The notes under the pieces: generated by a model
What the model was told of the DNA's origin: nothing
The model's database searches: none
The model's input: the letters and a program-made list of their open reading frames with translations, nothing else
DNA from: Nitrosospira lacus
GTDB lineage: Bacteria > Pseudomonadota > Gammaproteobacteria > Burkholderiales > Nitrosomonadaceae
Direction of reading: 5' to 3'
Assembly (NCBI RefSeq): GCF_000355765.4
Contig: NZ_CP021106.3
Span: forward strand, 1,025,137 to 1,089,136
DNA length: 64,000 bases
Position numbers and translations under genes: made by a program
In this document: piece after piece, positions 53,752 through 63,318 of the stretch
How the letters are laid out: each line of letters opens with the position of its first letter
How positions within the stretch are numbered: position 1 is the stretch's first letter

Positions 53752-54243
53752 ATGAAAAATATCTTGTTGGTTGCATTGTGTTTCGTGCTCACCGCATGCG
53801 GCTTCCAGTTGCGTGGCCAGGCTTCGCTGCCGTTTGAGACCATTTATGTTTCCTTTCCTGTGGGGCATCCTATTGGCATCGATGTCAGGCGTCTTATTCA
53901 GGCCGGTACCGCCACGCGTGTGGTTGATAAGGCGAAAGATGCACAAGCCACGCTGGATATCATCAGTGTAGTGAATGACAAACAAATCATGTCGGTATCG
54001 GGAGGCGGAAGGGTGCGCGAGTTCGAATTGCGTTATCGGGTTTCTTTTCGCCTCTATGACGCCAAAGGAGTAGACCTCATTCCCACCAATGAGATTGCCC
54101 TGCGTCGCATCATTCCCTTTACAGACGCGCAGGTCGTGGCAAAGGAGGGCGAAGAGGCGATGCTGGTCAGGGAAATGCAAAGCGACTCCGCGCAGCAAAT
54201 CTTGCGGCGGCTGGAGTCGGTGAAAATAGCGGCAACCAAATAA
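53752..54243 (+). CDS. lptE: LPS-assembly lipoprotein LptE
   Basis: 163-residue outer-membrane lipoprotein that plugs LptD and helps insert lipopolysaccharide. The lipobox LTAC is at 14-17 (VLTACGFQLRGQ, the family's start). The domain has FETIYVSFPVGHPIGIDVRR and REFELRYRVSFRLYDAKGVD. The leuS-lptE-holA order is conserved in Proteobacteria. Confidence 0.93.
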   Translation: MKNILLVALCFVLTACGFQLRGQASLPFETIYVSFPVGHPIGIDVRRLIQAGTATRVVDKAKDAQATLDIISVVNDKQIMSVSGGGRVREFELRYRVSFRLYDAKGVDLIPTNEIALRRIIPFTDAQVVAKEGEEAMLVREMQSDSAQQILRRLESVKIAATK

Positions 54244-54262
54244 TCCTGTCCTCCGCAGCGCG

Positions 54263-54282
54263 GTCCAAGTGCCGGATTCAGG
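54263..54282 (+). repeat. Short copy of dispersed repeat core
   Basis: The 20 bases match 50935-50954 at 17 positions, sharing TGCCGGATT and the AGG end. It lies between lptE and holA. Confidence 0.5.
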
Positions 54283-54297
54283 TAATAGTTTAGAATC

Positions 54298-55308
54298 ATG
54301 CGAATCAATCCCGAGCAACTTACCCGGCATCTTCAGGCACAGCTTGCACCGCTCTACACGGTGTTTGGCGACGAGTTGCTACTGGCTATCGAGGCCGCCG
54401 ATTTAATACGCGCCAGGGCGCGTCAGGCGGCCTATATCGAGCGGGAGATCTTCACGGTAGATCATCATTTCAATTGGGCTGCCTTGCGCCAGAGCAGCAG
54501 TAGCCTTTCGCTGTTCGGGGAACGCCGTATAATGGACATACGTATCCCGTCCGGCAAACCGGGGATTCAAGGCGGTGCGGCGATAGAAGCGTATTGCCGT
54601 GCACTGCCGCCCGACACCCTCACGCTCGTCACCCTGCCCAGAATCGATAAGCAGGGTTCGGCGGCAAAATGGTTTCAGGCGCTTGAAAAATCGGGTGTGA
54701 TGATTCCAGTCCTTCCGGTGGAGCGTAACCGTTTGCCCGCATGGATAGGTCAGCGGCTTGAAATGCAGGAGCAAAACGCCGAACCCGAGACATTACAATT
54801 TCTTGCGGACAAGGTGGAGGGCAACCTGCTTGCGGCCCACCAGGAGCTCAAGAAACTTGAGCTGCTCTACCCGGCGGGAATATTGTCTTTCAATCAGGTG
54901 AAGGACGCGGTGCTGGATGTGGCGCGTTACGACGTTTTCAAACTGTCTAATGCGATGATGGCGGCGGATACCGTGCGGTATGCCCGGATATTGGAAGGCT
55001 TGCAGGGCGAGGGTACGGCATTGCCGTTTATTGTCTCCACCCTCGCGGGACAGATTCGCTCGCTAATTATCATTCTGAAAGGACGGGATTCAGGCAAGTC
55101 ACTCATGCAACTCATGAATCAAGCCCGGGTATGGGGAGATCAACAGAAAATTGTGGAAAGTGCAGTCAGCCGCCTCCGGGCGAAGCAGCTGGTGCAGGCC
55201 TTGTTGCATACCGCGAAAATAGACAGGATCAGCAAGGGCGTTGCGCAAGGGGACGCGTGGGACGAATTGATGCAGCTGGGATTGCGTTTTGTGGCAGGCA
55301 AGCGGTGA
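54298..55308 (+). CDS. holA: DNA polymerase III delta subunit HolA
   Basis: 336 residues. It opens the beta clamp as part of the clamp loader. Family landmarks are YTVFGDELLLAIEAADLIRA, the SLSLFGERRIMDIRI segment, GNLLAAHQELKKLELLYP and the C-terminal collar (QQKIVESAVSRLRAKQLVQA). It lacks Walker motifs, as expected for the delta subunit. Confidence 0.94.
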   Translation: MRINPEQLTRHLQAQLAPLYTVFGDELLLAIEAADLIRARARQAAYIEREIFTVDHHFNWAALRQSSSSLSLFGERRIMDIRIPSGKPGIQGGAAIEAYCRALPPDTLTLVTLPRIDKQGSAAKWFQALEKSGVMIPVLPVERNRLPAWIGQRLEMQEQNAEPETLQFLADKVEGNLLAAHQELKKLELLYPAGILSFNQVKDAVLDVARYDVFKLSNAMMAADTVRYARILEGLQGEGTALPFIVSTLAGQIRSLIIILKGRDSGKSLMQLMNQARVWGDQQKIVESAVSRLRAKQLVQALLHTAKIDRISKGVAQGDAWDELMQLGLRFVAGKR

Positions 55309-55361
55309 CAGCCTATATCAGTCATGAGTGAGCCGATTCATTGTCTAAGCGGAAACGGGAT

Positions 55362-56627
55362 ATGGATATCATCGACATAAAAACTTATATGCAATCAATA
55401 GGGCGCGAGGCTCGCAGCGCATCGCGCCTCATCGCCACAGCCGAAACAGCCGCCAAAAACCAGGCGCTCACCCTAATGGCGATGGCCATCAAACGCGATG
55501 AGCAGGAGCTGTTGGCCGCGAACGAGCGGGATGTGGAAAGCGCGAAAGCCAGAGGACTGGATGCGGCCCTGATTGACCGTTTAACGCTTACCTCCAAAGG
55601 TATTGCCGGCATGGCGGAAGGCCTGTTGCAAATTGCCGCCCTGGCGGATCCGATTGGTGAGATCAGCGATCTGAGTTTCCGCCCCACCGGCATACAGGTA
55701 GGAAAAATGCGCGTGCCGCTTGGCGTGGTAGGCATCATTTACGAAGCGCGCCCGAACGTGACGGCGGACGCCGCGGGATTATGCCTCAAGGCGGGTAATG
55801 CCGCCATACTGCGCGGCGGATCGGAAGCGATCCATAGTAACCAGGCCATCGCGGCATGCGTAAAGGAAGGATTGAAAGCTGCGGGATTGCCCGAGACTGC
55901 GATCCAGGTGATCGAAACCACTGACCGGGCCGCAGTGGGAGAGCTCATCACCATGAAAGAGTTCGTCGACGTGATCGTGCCGCGTGGCGGCAAGGGGTTG
56001 ATCGAGCGTATTTCCGATGAAGCGCGCATTCCGGTCATCAAGCATCTGCATGGCGTATGCCACGTTTATATAGATGACGGAGCCGATCTGGATAAGGCCA
56101 TTCGCGTTGCCGACAACGCCAAGACTCAGCGCTATGGAACCTGCAACACCATGGAAACGCTGCTGGTACATGAAGCCATCGCCAGGAAAGTGCTGCCTCC
56201 GTTGTGCAAAATCTATCTCGACAAGGGAGTGGAGTTGCGGGGCGATGCGCTATCTCGTGCCATCGTGGCGCAAATGAATGAGGCGACGGAAGAGGATTGG
56301 CACACCGAGTATCTGGCGCCGATCCTGAGTGTGCGAGTGGTTAGCGGACTGGATCAGGCCATCGAGCACATCGCCGTTTATGGCTCGCAGCATACCGATT
56401 CAATCATTACCGAGGATTACAGCCGCGCTCGCCGTTTCCTGCGCGAGGTCGATTCCAGTTCGGTAATGGTAAACGCATCCACCCGCTTCGCCGACGGGTT
56501 TGAATATGGCCTCGGTGCGGAAATCGGCATCTCCACCGACAAGATTCACGCGCGGGGTCCGGTGGGACTGGAAGGATTGACCAGCCAGAAATTCATTGTG
56601 CTGGGCGACGGACACATCAGGCAATAA
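55362..56627 (+). CDS. proA: Gamma-glutamyl phosphate reductase
   Basis: 421-residue NADPH-dependent enzyme of proline synthesis. The catalytic cysteine lies in [14 protein letters not shown]. Other landmarks are [48 protein letters not shown] and [21 protein letters not shown] start at ATG 55362; a TTG seven codons earlier is possible. It follows holA by 53 bases. proB is not in the window. Confidence 0.95.
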   Translation: MDIIDIKTYMQSIGREARSASRLIATAETAAKNQALTLMAMAIKRDEQELLAANERDVESAKARGLDAALIDRLTLTSKGIAGMAEGLLQIAALADPIGEISDLSFRPTGIQVGKMRVPLGVVGIIYEARPNVTADAAGLCLKAGNAAILRGGSEAIHSNQAIAACVKEGLKAAGLPETAIQVIETTDRAAVGELITMKEFVDVIVPRGGKGLIERISDEARIPVIKHLHGVCHVYIDDGADLDKAIRVADNAKTQRYGTCNTMETLLVHEAIARKVLPPLCKIYLDKGVELRGDALSRAIVAQMNEATEEDWHTEYLAPILSVRVVSGLDQAIEHIAVYGSQHTDSIITEDYSRARRFLREVDSSSVMVNASTRFADGFEYGLGAEIGISTDKIHARGPVGLEGLTSQKFIVLGDGHIRQ

Positions 56628-56709
56628 AACAGATCAGGCAATAAATATTTCCAACAAAGAAAGCCAAGAGGTTAAGAGAGCTCGGTTTCTTCCCTACATA
56701 AAGTTTGCT

Positions 56710-58500
56710 ATGACTCAGTTGATCGAAATAAAAATCCCTGATATCGGAGATTTCACGGATGTTCCCGTTATCGAACTGCTGGTGAAGCCGGGTGATACGG
56801 TGGAAAAGGAAACATCGCTTATCACGCTGGAAACCGACAAGGCGACGATGGAGATTCCCGCGCCTCAAGCTGGCACGGTAAAGGAGGTCAAGGTCAAGAT
56901 CGGCGATAAGGTTTCGGAGGGGACGATCATACTTGTGCTGGAAACAGCAGCGAAACCGGCTGAGCCGGTTAAAGCGCCCGTTTCATCATCTGTACCTGCT
57001 CTCGAGTCCCCTGCGGGGGTGGCTTCAGCACCTGCGCCGGTTAAGCCCTCTCCTGATATTCCGCAGGGTGATATTCATGCCGATATCGTGGTACTCGGTG
57101 CGGGGCCGGGCGGTTACACGGCTGCATTTCGCGCCGCCGACCTGGGCAAGAAGGTGGTCCTGATCGAGCGTTACCCCGCCCTTGGCGGTGTGTGCCTCAA
57201 TGTCGGCTGTATTCCCTCCAAGGCACTCCTGCACGTGGCGAAGGTCATCACGGAGGCGGAGGAAACGGAGCGTCAGGGGATCGTTTTCGGCAAGCCCGCC
57301 ATAGAACTCAATAAGCTGCGGACCTGGAAGGAATCCGTAGTGGGTAAACTCACCAAGGGACTGGCAGGGTTGGCGAAGCAGCGCAAGGTGCGCGTGGTAC
57401 AAGGAAAGGGCACATTCACGTCACCCAATATGATCCAGATGGAGACATCCGATGGCCTGAAAACCGTATCTTTCGAGTCCTGTATCATCGCTGCGGGATC
57501 CAGCGTGGCGCGTATTCCCGGCTTCCCGTATGATGATCCGCGACTCATGGATTCGACTGGCGCGCTGAAACTGGACGATATTCCGCAGCGCATGCTCATC
57601 ATTGGCGGGGGCATTATCGGCCTGGAAATGGCGACCGTTTATGACGCGCTCGGGTGCAAAATCAGTGTGGTGGAGTTGATGGATCAGTTGATCCCCGGCG
57701 CGGACGCGGATCTCGTCAAGCCGTTGTATCGGCGCATACAGAAACGCTACGAAGCGATTTACCTGAAAACCAGGGTTACCCGGATCGAGGCGCAAGAGGA
57801 TGGCTTGAGTGTCACATTCGAAAGCGCATCCGATGCTGTTCCGGCACCTGAACCGCAGCTTTATGATCGCATTCTAATGGCAGTGGGGCGTCGCCCCAAT
57901 GGCCGCGATATCGGTGTGGGAAGTGCCGGGGTCACAGTGGATGAGCGCGGCTACATCCCGGTAAACAAGCAGTTGCGCACCAACGTGCCGCACATATTCG
58001 CCATTGGCGATATTTGCGGCGAGCCTATGCTGGCGCACAAAGCCTCGCACGAAGGCAAGCTTGCCGCGGAAATCATCGCGGGTGGGGAACACACAAAAGA
58101 GGCGGCATTCGATGCACGCGCCATCCCGTCAGTGGCCTACACCGATCCGGAAATCGCCTGGATGGGCCTGACCGAAACCGAAGCCGGCAAGCAAGGCATC
58201 GAGTACGAAAGAGCAGTGTTTCCCTGGGCAGCGAGCGGCCGCGCGATCGCAATGGCGCGCGACGAAGGGCTGACCAAACTGCTGCTGGACAAAAAGACCC
58301 GCCGTATTCTTGGTGCTGGCATCGTGGGGGTTAACGCCGGCGAGCTGATCGCCGAAACGGTGCTGGGGCTTGAAATGGGCGCGGATATGGAAGATATTGG
58401 TCTCACCATCCACCCGCATCCCACCCTGTCTGAAACCGTCTTTTTTGCCGCCGAAATTGCGGAAGGGTCGATTACTGATCTGTATATGCCGAAGAAATGA
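56710..58500 (+). CDS. lpdA: Dihydrolipoamide dehydrogenase with N-terminal lipoyl domain
   Basis: 596 residues. An N-terminal lipoyl domain carries Lys44 in ETDKATMEIP, then a Pro/Ala linker (about 80-120). The flavoprotein follows: FAD fold VVLGAGPGGYTAAFRA, redox pair Cys162/Cys167 (CLNVGCIPSKAL), NAD fold LIIGGGIIGLEMA, and the catalytic HPHPTLSE near the end. It is the E3 of pyruvate dehydrogenase in Betaproteobacteria with this layout. E1 and E2 genes are not adjacent. The ribosome site before ATG 56710 is weak. Confidence 0.95.
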   Translation: MTQLIEIKIPDIGDFTDVPVIELLVKPGDTVEKETSLITLETDKATMEIPAPQAGTVKEVKVKIGDKVSEGTIILVLETAAKPAEPVKAPVSSSVPALESPAGVASAPAPVKPSPDIPQGDIHADIVVLGAGPGGYTAAFRAADLGKKVVLIERYPALGGVCLNVGCIPSKALLHVAKVITEAEETERQGIVFGKPAIELNKLRTWKESVVGKLTKGLAGLAKQRKVRVVQGKGTFTSPNMIQMETSDGLKTVSFESCIIAAGSSVARIPGFPYDDPRLMDSTGALKLDDIPQRMLIIGGGIIGLEMATVYDALGCKISVVELMDQLIPGADADLVKPLYRRIQKRYEAIYLKTRVTRIEAQEDGLSVTFESASDAVPAPEPQLYDRILMAVGRRPNGRDIGVGSAGVTVDERGYIPVNKQLRTNVPHIFAIGDICGEPMLAHKASHEGKLAAEIIAGGEHTKEAAFDARAIPSVAYTDPEIAWMGLTETEAGKQGIEYERAVFPWAASGRAIAMARDEGLTKLLLDKKTRRILGAGIVGVNAGELIAETVLGLEMGADMEDIGLTIHPHPTLSETVFFAAEIAEGSITDLYMPKK

Positions 58501-58627
58501 GGATAATCCCGAGCGATATGACTACCTGTGCCGGAAACCAATTATTTCTGGGTTATTCGCTGAGCGAAACCACGATCGATCCTTGATTGTTTCTGATTCG
58601 CAGCCTCTCTGTTAATTGCCCGCACTT

Positions 58628-59278
58628 TTAGATCCCTCGCCGTATCTGAGGCAGCTTCATGCTGACCTGATATTTGCGATAGAGATCCAGTACCTTGGGC
58701 ACATACATCCGGGTCTCTTGAAACGGTGGAATTTGATTTCCATATTTGACGACATTGTTCTCCCCCGCATTGTAAGCAGCCAGCGCCAGGCTTACATTGC
58801 CGTTGAACATTTTCAGCAGGTCGCTCAGATATCGGGTACCTGCGTGAAGATTCTGCACGGGATCGAAACGGTCGGTGGCGCCATATCGCCGCGCGGTATC
58901 CGGCATGAGCTGCATCAGGCCTGCCGCACCTTTTTTCGACACCGCCATGGCGTTGTAAGCCGATTCCGCGGAAACCACGGCATGTACCAGCGCACTTTCC
59001 AGGGCGTAAATCCTGGCGATCTCTTCGATGATGGCGCCATACTGAACCCTGGCCAGCTTGTCAGAGCGCCTGTCACGGGTACCGGGAATTGTTTTCCGGG
59101 CTACGGCGTCGTTAGCCGCCGTAAATGGAACATAGCGTTTATCCGTGGGTACGTTACTGAAATGTGCGACGCCATCCTCGTCGGTAAACCAGTAGATAGT
59201 GGCGTTGGCCGGCTGGGCAGCCAGGCCGCATGCCAGCAAGGCCGTCAATATGAATGGGCGTGGCGAAAAAAATTTCAT
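58628..59278 (-). CDS. Lytic transglycosylase with DUF4124
   Basis: 216 residues from ATG 59278, which gives a signal peptide (FILTALLACGLAAQPANA) and has AGGCAGGG upstream. A DUF4124 segment (IYWFTDEDGVAHFSNVPTDK) precedes an SLT domain with catalytic Glu105 in SAESAYN, then GAAGLMQLMPDTARRYG and AYNAGENNVVKYG. It cuts peptidoglycan glycan strands in the periplasm. It faces lpdA. Confidence 0.92.
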   Translation of the reverse strand: MKFFSPRPFILTALLACGLAAQPANATIYWFTDEDGVAHFSNVPTDKRYVPFTAANDAVARKTIPGTRDRRSDKLARVQYGAIIEEIARIYALESALVHAVVSAESAYNAMAVSKKGAAGLMQLMPDTARRYGATDRFDPVQNLHAGTRYLSDLLKMFNGNVSLALAAYNAGENNVVKYGNQIPPFQETRMYVPKVLDLYRKYQVSMKLPQIRRGI

Positions 59279-59581
59279 GACCCTGCCTGGTGGAAGGACG
59301 ATTTCGTTCTCTTGCTTTTTCTTCATTTGATTCAGCAGAAATTATACCCATCGTCGGGGCAACGACCAAACTGACTATTTGTAAGATCGTATTGACTTAA
59401 CGGCAGAAACCGCTGTTTGCTCAAGTGATCTGCAATTACCGTACCGTGTCATCAGTACAGTAGTTTTCCTGCCAGATTCCGCTCCATGGATACGAGTGCT
59501 AATGGTTCAGCCTTCGGTCTCTGATGAAAATTTCTGCTGGATTCAAGTATGGGGTAATATTGTTTCAATTTGAGTGTGAGG
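59279..59581. other. Intergenic with echo of the rsmA 3' end
   Basis: 303 bases before the insertion element. Bases 59412-59436 match 61417-61441, the end of rsmA, at 23 of 25; on the minus strand they read IADHLSKQ in the same frame as rsmA. Nothing else is recognised here. Confidence 0.6.
59573..59581. repeat. 9-bp target-site duplication, left
   Basis: AGTGTGAGG here and again at 60854-60862 flank the IS4-family element directly. Confidence 0.95.
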
Positions 59582-60853
59582 CACTGCTGTCCCACAAAAC
59601 CGCTAAAAAAGGCCTGAATATCCTTTGTTGATTTACAATGAGTTTCTCGACAACTCTTTGAAAGACAAAGGAATCCAAGCCATGGCGCATTGTAATACAG
59701 TCTTCTTGCAACTGCTTAAAATTGTTGGCAGACATGAATTTGAAGCGATCGCTTCTTTGCATCACCAAGGCCAGAGGTTGCGCAAGACCAGCCGCTGGGC
59801 ACAGTTTGTTGCCATGGTATTTGCACAGTTGAGCGGGCGGCAGAGTTTGCGTGATATTGAAACCAACCTGCAAGCACAACGCCAGCACAGCTATCACTTG
59901 GGCAGCGCGCCCATTTCCCGGTCCAGTCTGGCACGCCTGAATAACCAGCAACCCGCTAGTTGTTACGAAGCGCTGTTTTACCGTCTGTATGAGCGCTGCC
60001 TCAAGCGGGCACCCAAGCACGGCTTCCGCTTTAAGAATCCGCTTTATGCGCTGGATGCTTCTCTCATTGATCTATCGCTCAAGCTTTTTCCCTGGTCGCA
60101 TTACGCGTTGGGAAAAGGCGCCATGAAGTTACAGGTTGGACTGGATTTAAGAGGCAATCTGCCCGCATTTGCCACCCTCACGGAAAGCAGGAAGGCGGAT
60201 AGCGAGTGCGCCAAACTGCTTGCCTTGCCCAAAGGCAGTATTGTGGTATGTGATCGCGGCTACAATGATTATTCCTGGTACAAGTTACTGACCGGGCAGG
60301 GGGTCTTTTACGTCACCCGACAACGGGGCAACGCCACTTATGAAGTTATTGAACGGTGTGCCGTTCCTGTTCATTCGAGCGTCATCAGTGATGCAGTCAT
60401 TCGCTTCAATTCGTACCGCTCGTGCCAGAAGGAGCTGCCCAACGTGCGCCAAGTGGTCTACCAGGATGCGCAAACACAACGGGAATACATCTTTATCACC
60501 AACCATTTCAAGCTGTCCGCGCAAACCATTGCTGCCATTTATAAGCAGCGCTGGCAAGTGGAGTTGTTTTTTAAATGGATCAAGCAAAATCTCAAGATCA
60601 AATCGTTTTTGGGCACCAGCAAAAATGCCGTGATGACCCAAATCTGGATTGCCATGTGCGTCTATTTGCTGTTGGCATTCATCAAATTCAGTCATCAAGT
60701 GGCAATATCTCAGCAACAAATCCTGAGGCTGCTCGCACTTAACCTGTTTGCAAAACGGGACCTGATTAGGCTGATCAAGACTGAACCGCCGCCGGGTGAT
60801 CATCAACCCATCCAGGGAGCTTTATGGTAATGACAAATTGTGGGACAGCAGTG
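59582..60853 (+). mobile_element. Intact IS4-family insertion sequence
   Basis: 1,272 bases. Terminal inverted repeats are 16 bp perfect (59582-59597 with 60838-60853, CACTGCTGTCCCACAA outward-in). A 9-bp direct repeat of target DNA flanks it. One transposase gene with all catalytic residues fills it. Clean ends and duplication indicate a recent, probably active insertion. Confidence 0.95.
59682..60830 (+). CDS. IS4-family DDE transposase
   Basis: 382 residues from ATG 59682, which has AAGGA nine bases upstream; an in-frame TTG at 59625 is an alternative. A DUF4372-type N-terminus (RWAQFVAMVFAQLSGRQSLRD) precedes the DDE domain: Asp125 (YALDASLID), Asp191 (VVCDRGYND) and Glu294 in YKQRWQVELFFKWIKQ, the Y-R-E-K signature of the IS4 family. 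No frameshift or stop. Confidence 0.95.
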   Translation: MAHCNTVFLQLLKIVGRHEFEAIASLHHQGQRLRKTSRWAQFVAMVFAQLSGRQSLRDIETNLQAQRQHSYHLGSAPISRSSLARLNNQQPASCYEALFYRLYERCLKRAPKHGFRFKNPLYALDASLIDLSLKLFPWSHYALGKGAMKLQVGLDLRGNLPAFATLTESRKADSECAKLLALPKGSIVVCDRGYNDYSWYKLLTGQGVFYVTRQRGNATYEVIERCAVPVHSSVISDAVIRFNSYRSCQKELPNVRQVVYQDAQTQREYIFITNHFKLSAQTIAAIYKQRWQVELFFKWIKQNLKIKSFLGTSKNAVMTQIWIAMCVYLLLAFIKFSHQVAISQQQILRLLALNLFAKRDLIRLIKTEPPPGDHQPIQGALW

Positions 60854-60862
60854 AGTGTGAGG
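60854..60862. repeat. 9-bp target-site duplication, right
   Basis: AGTGTGAGG, identical to 59573-59581. Confidence 0.95.
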
Positions 60863-60953
60863 CCATATTATTTCAATGGTTAGTAAAAAAAAATCCAGGC
60901 TATACCAAGAGGCACTTGTGTATTCATATTTATTGATAAAAGAGACCAAGATC

Positions 60954-61358
60954 ATGCTGCACAGGATGCTGGTAACCTCTATTTATGTCTGGGCGCTGCT
61001 TATCATGTCGGGATGCTCTGTTTTTATGGCGGCTAACCAGCCGACCAGCAAGAACCTGGACCTGTTCTCGGTAGGAACACCTAGAGATATGCTCCTGGCC
61101 GAGTATGGCCTGCCTTCCGTAAGCGAAACGAAGGACGGCAAAAGACGCGAGATCTTTACGTTCAAACAAGGTTACAGTACGGCAGCAAAAACCGGCAGGG
61201 CCGTTTTTCATGGTGTTGCCGACTTTTTTACTCTTGGTTTGTGGGAAGTGGTGGGTACGCCAACCGAATTGGTTTTTCAAGGAGAGGAGATGGCGTTCGA
61301 CGTTAGTTATGACGAGAATGATCGAGTCGACAAGGTAACCGTATTGAAGAAAAAATAA
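60954..61358 (+). CDS. Small lipoprotein of unknown function
   Basis: 134 residues from ATG 60954. The signal segment ends in a lipobox-like IMSGC (VWALLIMSGCSVFMAANQPT), so it is probably lipidated and outer-membrane attached. The mature part has an SmpA/BamE-like flavour (FSVGTPRDMLLAEYGLPSVS, then KRREIFTFKQGYSTAAKT) and a hydrophobic middle (FHGVADFFTLGLWEVVGTP). The IS ends 100 bases upstream and may have separated it from its promoter or supplied a new one. Confidence 0.75.
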   Translation: MLHRMLVTSIYVWALLIMSGCSVFMAANQPTSKNLDLFSVGTPRDMLLAEYGLPSVSETKDGKRREIFTFKQGYSTAAKTGRAVFHGVADFFTLGLWEVVGTPTELVFQGEEMAFDVSYDENDRVDKVTVLKKK

Positions 61359-61374
61359 AATAACGTGGGGCTGC

Positions 61375-61394
61375 CCCGGCTTTCCATGAGCCGG
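61375..61394. terminator. Possible bidirectional terminator
   Basis: CCGGCT at 61376-61381 pairs with AGCCGG at 61389-61394 over a 7-base loop, between the convergent lipoprotein and rsmA genes. There is no T-run, so it is a weak candidate. Confidence 0.35.
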
Positions 61395-61402
61395 AATCTG
61401 TA

Positions 61403-62185
61403 TTATGAGGGAAGCTGCTGTTTACTCAAGTGATCCGCAATCGTGACAAACTGCGCCACCGACAAATTCTCTGCCCGCTTGCCCGGGTCGATTTCCAGTG
61501 CCGTATAGTCTTCCGGTTTGAGATAATTGTGCAATGTGTTACGCAAGGTCTTACGCCGTTGCGAAAATGCGGCGGAGACGATTCGGGCAAATAAATTTTC
61601 CTTATCCGCCCCAATTAACAATTGCCTGCGCGGAATCATGCGTACAACCGCCGATTCCACTTTTGGCGCGGGCCGGAAACAATCCGGCGAGACAATGAGA
61701 AGCTGTTCCATTTCAAAGCGGCATTGCAGCATGACCGAAAGCCGCCCGTAATCCGAAGTGGAGGGTTGAGCTACCATACGTGCCACTACTTCCTTTTGCA
61801 GCATGAAATGCATATCCCGGATACCGTCCGCGAATTGAGCCAGATGAAACAGGATGGGTGTGGAAATATTGTAGGGCAGGTTACCTACCACCCGAAGATT
61901 CTTTCCTAGCACCGAAAAATCGAATTCCAGGGCATCGGCCGAATATATTGTCAAGCACCGTTCCGAAAATTCGCGGTGCAAGCGTTCGACAATATCGCGA
62001 TCGATTTCCACCACATGCAGGTGATCGAGCGATTGCAGCAAGGGTCGTGTCAAGGCCCCCAACCCGGGTCCGATTTCCACCAGAAGGTCGCCCTTGCCCG
62101 GATGAATGGCGCGAACAATATCTGCTACGATCTGGGTGTCAATCAGAAAATTCTGCCCGAAACGCTTACGAGGAATGTGTTGCAT
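61403..62185 (-). CDS. rsmA: 16S rRNA dimethyladenosine transferase RsmA (KsgA)
   Basis: 260 residues. It dimethylates two adjacent adenosines near the 3' end of 16S rRNA. Landmarks are RKRFGQNFLID, the SAM-binding VEIGPGLGALTRPLL, the acidic VEIDRDIVERL and the catalytic NLPYNIST. It follows pdxA by 77 bases in the conserved surA-pdxA-rsmA operon. Confidence 0.96.
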   Translation of the reverse strand: MQHIPRKRFGQNFLIDTQIVADIVRAIHPGKGDLLVEIGPGLGALTRPLLQSLDHLHVVEIDRDIVERLHREFSERCLTIYSADALEFDFSVLGKNLRVVGNLPYNISTPILFHLAQFADGIRDMHFMLQKEVVARMVAQPSTSDYGRLSVMLQCRFEMEQLLIVSPDCFRPAPKVESAVVRMIPRRQLLIGADKENLFARIVSAAFSQRRKTLRNTLHNYLKPEDYTALEIDPGKRAENLSVAQFVTIADHLSKQQLPS

Positions 62186-62262
62186 AAACCTGAACCCTGT
62201 CCGGCAACCTGCGTCGCGAAATCCGGTTTGTTATTTGTGGTACAGCGCCAATTTTTCCTGAA

Positions 62263-63249
62263 CTATTTCCGATTTCCAGCCAGCATCGCCGCCATGGCAA
62301 TTGCCGCCAGTAAACTGCCAGGATCGGCCCGGTTGGTTGCCGCCAAATCCAGGGCGGTGCCATGATCCACCGATGTACGGATGATAGGCAGCCCCAATGT
62401 AATGTTCACGCCTGTGCCAAAGCTGGCATGTTTCAGCACTGGCAGCCCCTGATCGTGATACATGGCGAATACGCAATCGTAATTCTTCAGGTGTGAAGGA
62501 TTGAATAGCGTATCAGCGGGCAGCGGACCTATTAAATTGATGCCTTCGCCGCGCAATTTTTCCAGGGAGGGTATGATGATATCGATTTCTTCCCTGCCAA
62601 GATGGCCTGATTCGCCCGCATGAGGGTTTAATCCCGCCACGGCGATGCGGGGTCTTTCAATGGCGAAGCGGGTGATCAAGTCGTGGTGAATAATCCGCAG
62701 CTTTTGCTCCAGAATTTCGCGGGTGACGGCCGCTGCGACATCCTTCAGCGGCAGATGCGTGGTGGCAAGCGTTACCCGCATGCCGCCACCCGCCAGCATC
62801 ATGACCACCCGGCTGTTTGTGAGCCGGGCAAGGTATTCCGTGTGACCGGTGAATGCGATTCCAGCGTCATTAATGATGCCTTTGTGTACCGGCGCGGTGA
62901 CCATCGCATCGAATTCATGATTCATGCATCCGTCAACGGCATGCTCCAGCGTTTCCAGAACGTAGCGAGCGTTGGCTGGATCAAGCTTTCCGGGAGCAGC
63001 TGGTTCAGCCAGCGGCACGTGCAGTACCTGCAAGCAGCCGATTCTGTGTTCGGTGTTGCTCACCGGGGAGTAGTTCATTATTTCCAGCGGAAGCCGCAAT
63101 AACCGGGCACGTTCCCGCAGCAAATCACGGTCGGCGATGACGATCAGCCCGCATGGAAGATTTCGCTGAGCGAGTTGCACGCACAAATCAGGGCCGATTC
63201 CAGCAGGCTCGCCAGCGGTGAGAGCCAGTTGCGGGAGAGGAGAAGTCAT
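62263..63249 (-). CDS. pdxA: 4-hydroxythreonine-4-phosphate dehydrogenase PdxA
   Basis: 328 residues. It oxidises 4-phosphohydroxy-threonine in vitamin B6 synthesis. Landmarks are LTAGEPAGIGPDL at the start, TAPVHKGIINDAGI, GHTEYLARLT, the metal-site histidines in NPHAGESGHLG and MYHDQGLPVLKHASF, and the end GTALDLAATNRADPGSLLAA. It lies 69 bases after surA. Confidence 0.96.
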   Translation of the reverse strand: MTSPLPQLALTAGEPAGIGPDLCVQLAQRNLPCGLIVIADRDLLRERARLLRLPLEIMNYSPVSNTEHRIGCLQVLHVPLAEPAAPGKLDPANARYVLETLEHAVDGCMNHEFDAMVTAPVHKGIINDAGIAFTGHTEYLARLTNSRVVMMLAGGGMRVTLATTHLPLKDVAAAVTREILEQKLRIIHHDLITRFAIERPRIAVAGLNPHAGESGHLGREEIDIIIPSLEKLRGEGINLIGPLPADTLFNPSHLKNYDCVFAMYHDQGLPVLKHASFGTGVNITLGLPIIRTSVDHGTALDLAATNRADPGSLLAAIAMAAMLAGNRK

Positions 63250-63318
63250 GGCACCACCGGAAGAAAATCGTTTACTTCACTCACGATATCGAACATATTT
63301 GATCGTGGTGTCTCGATA

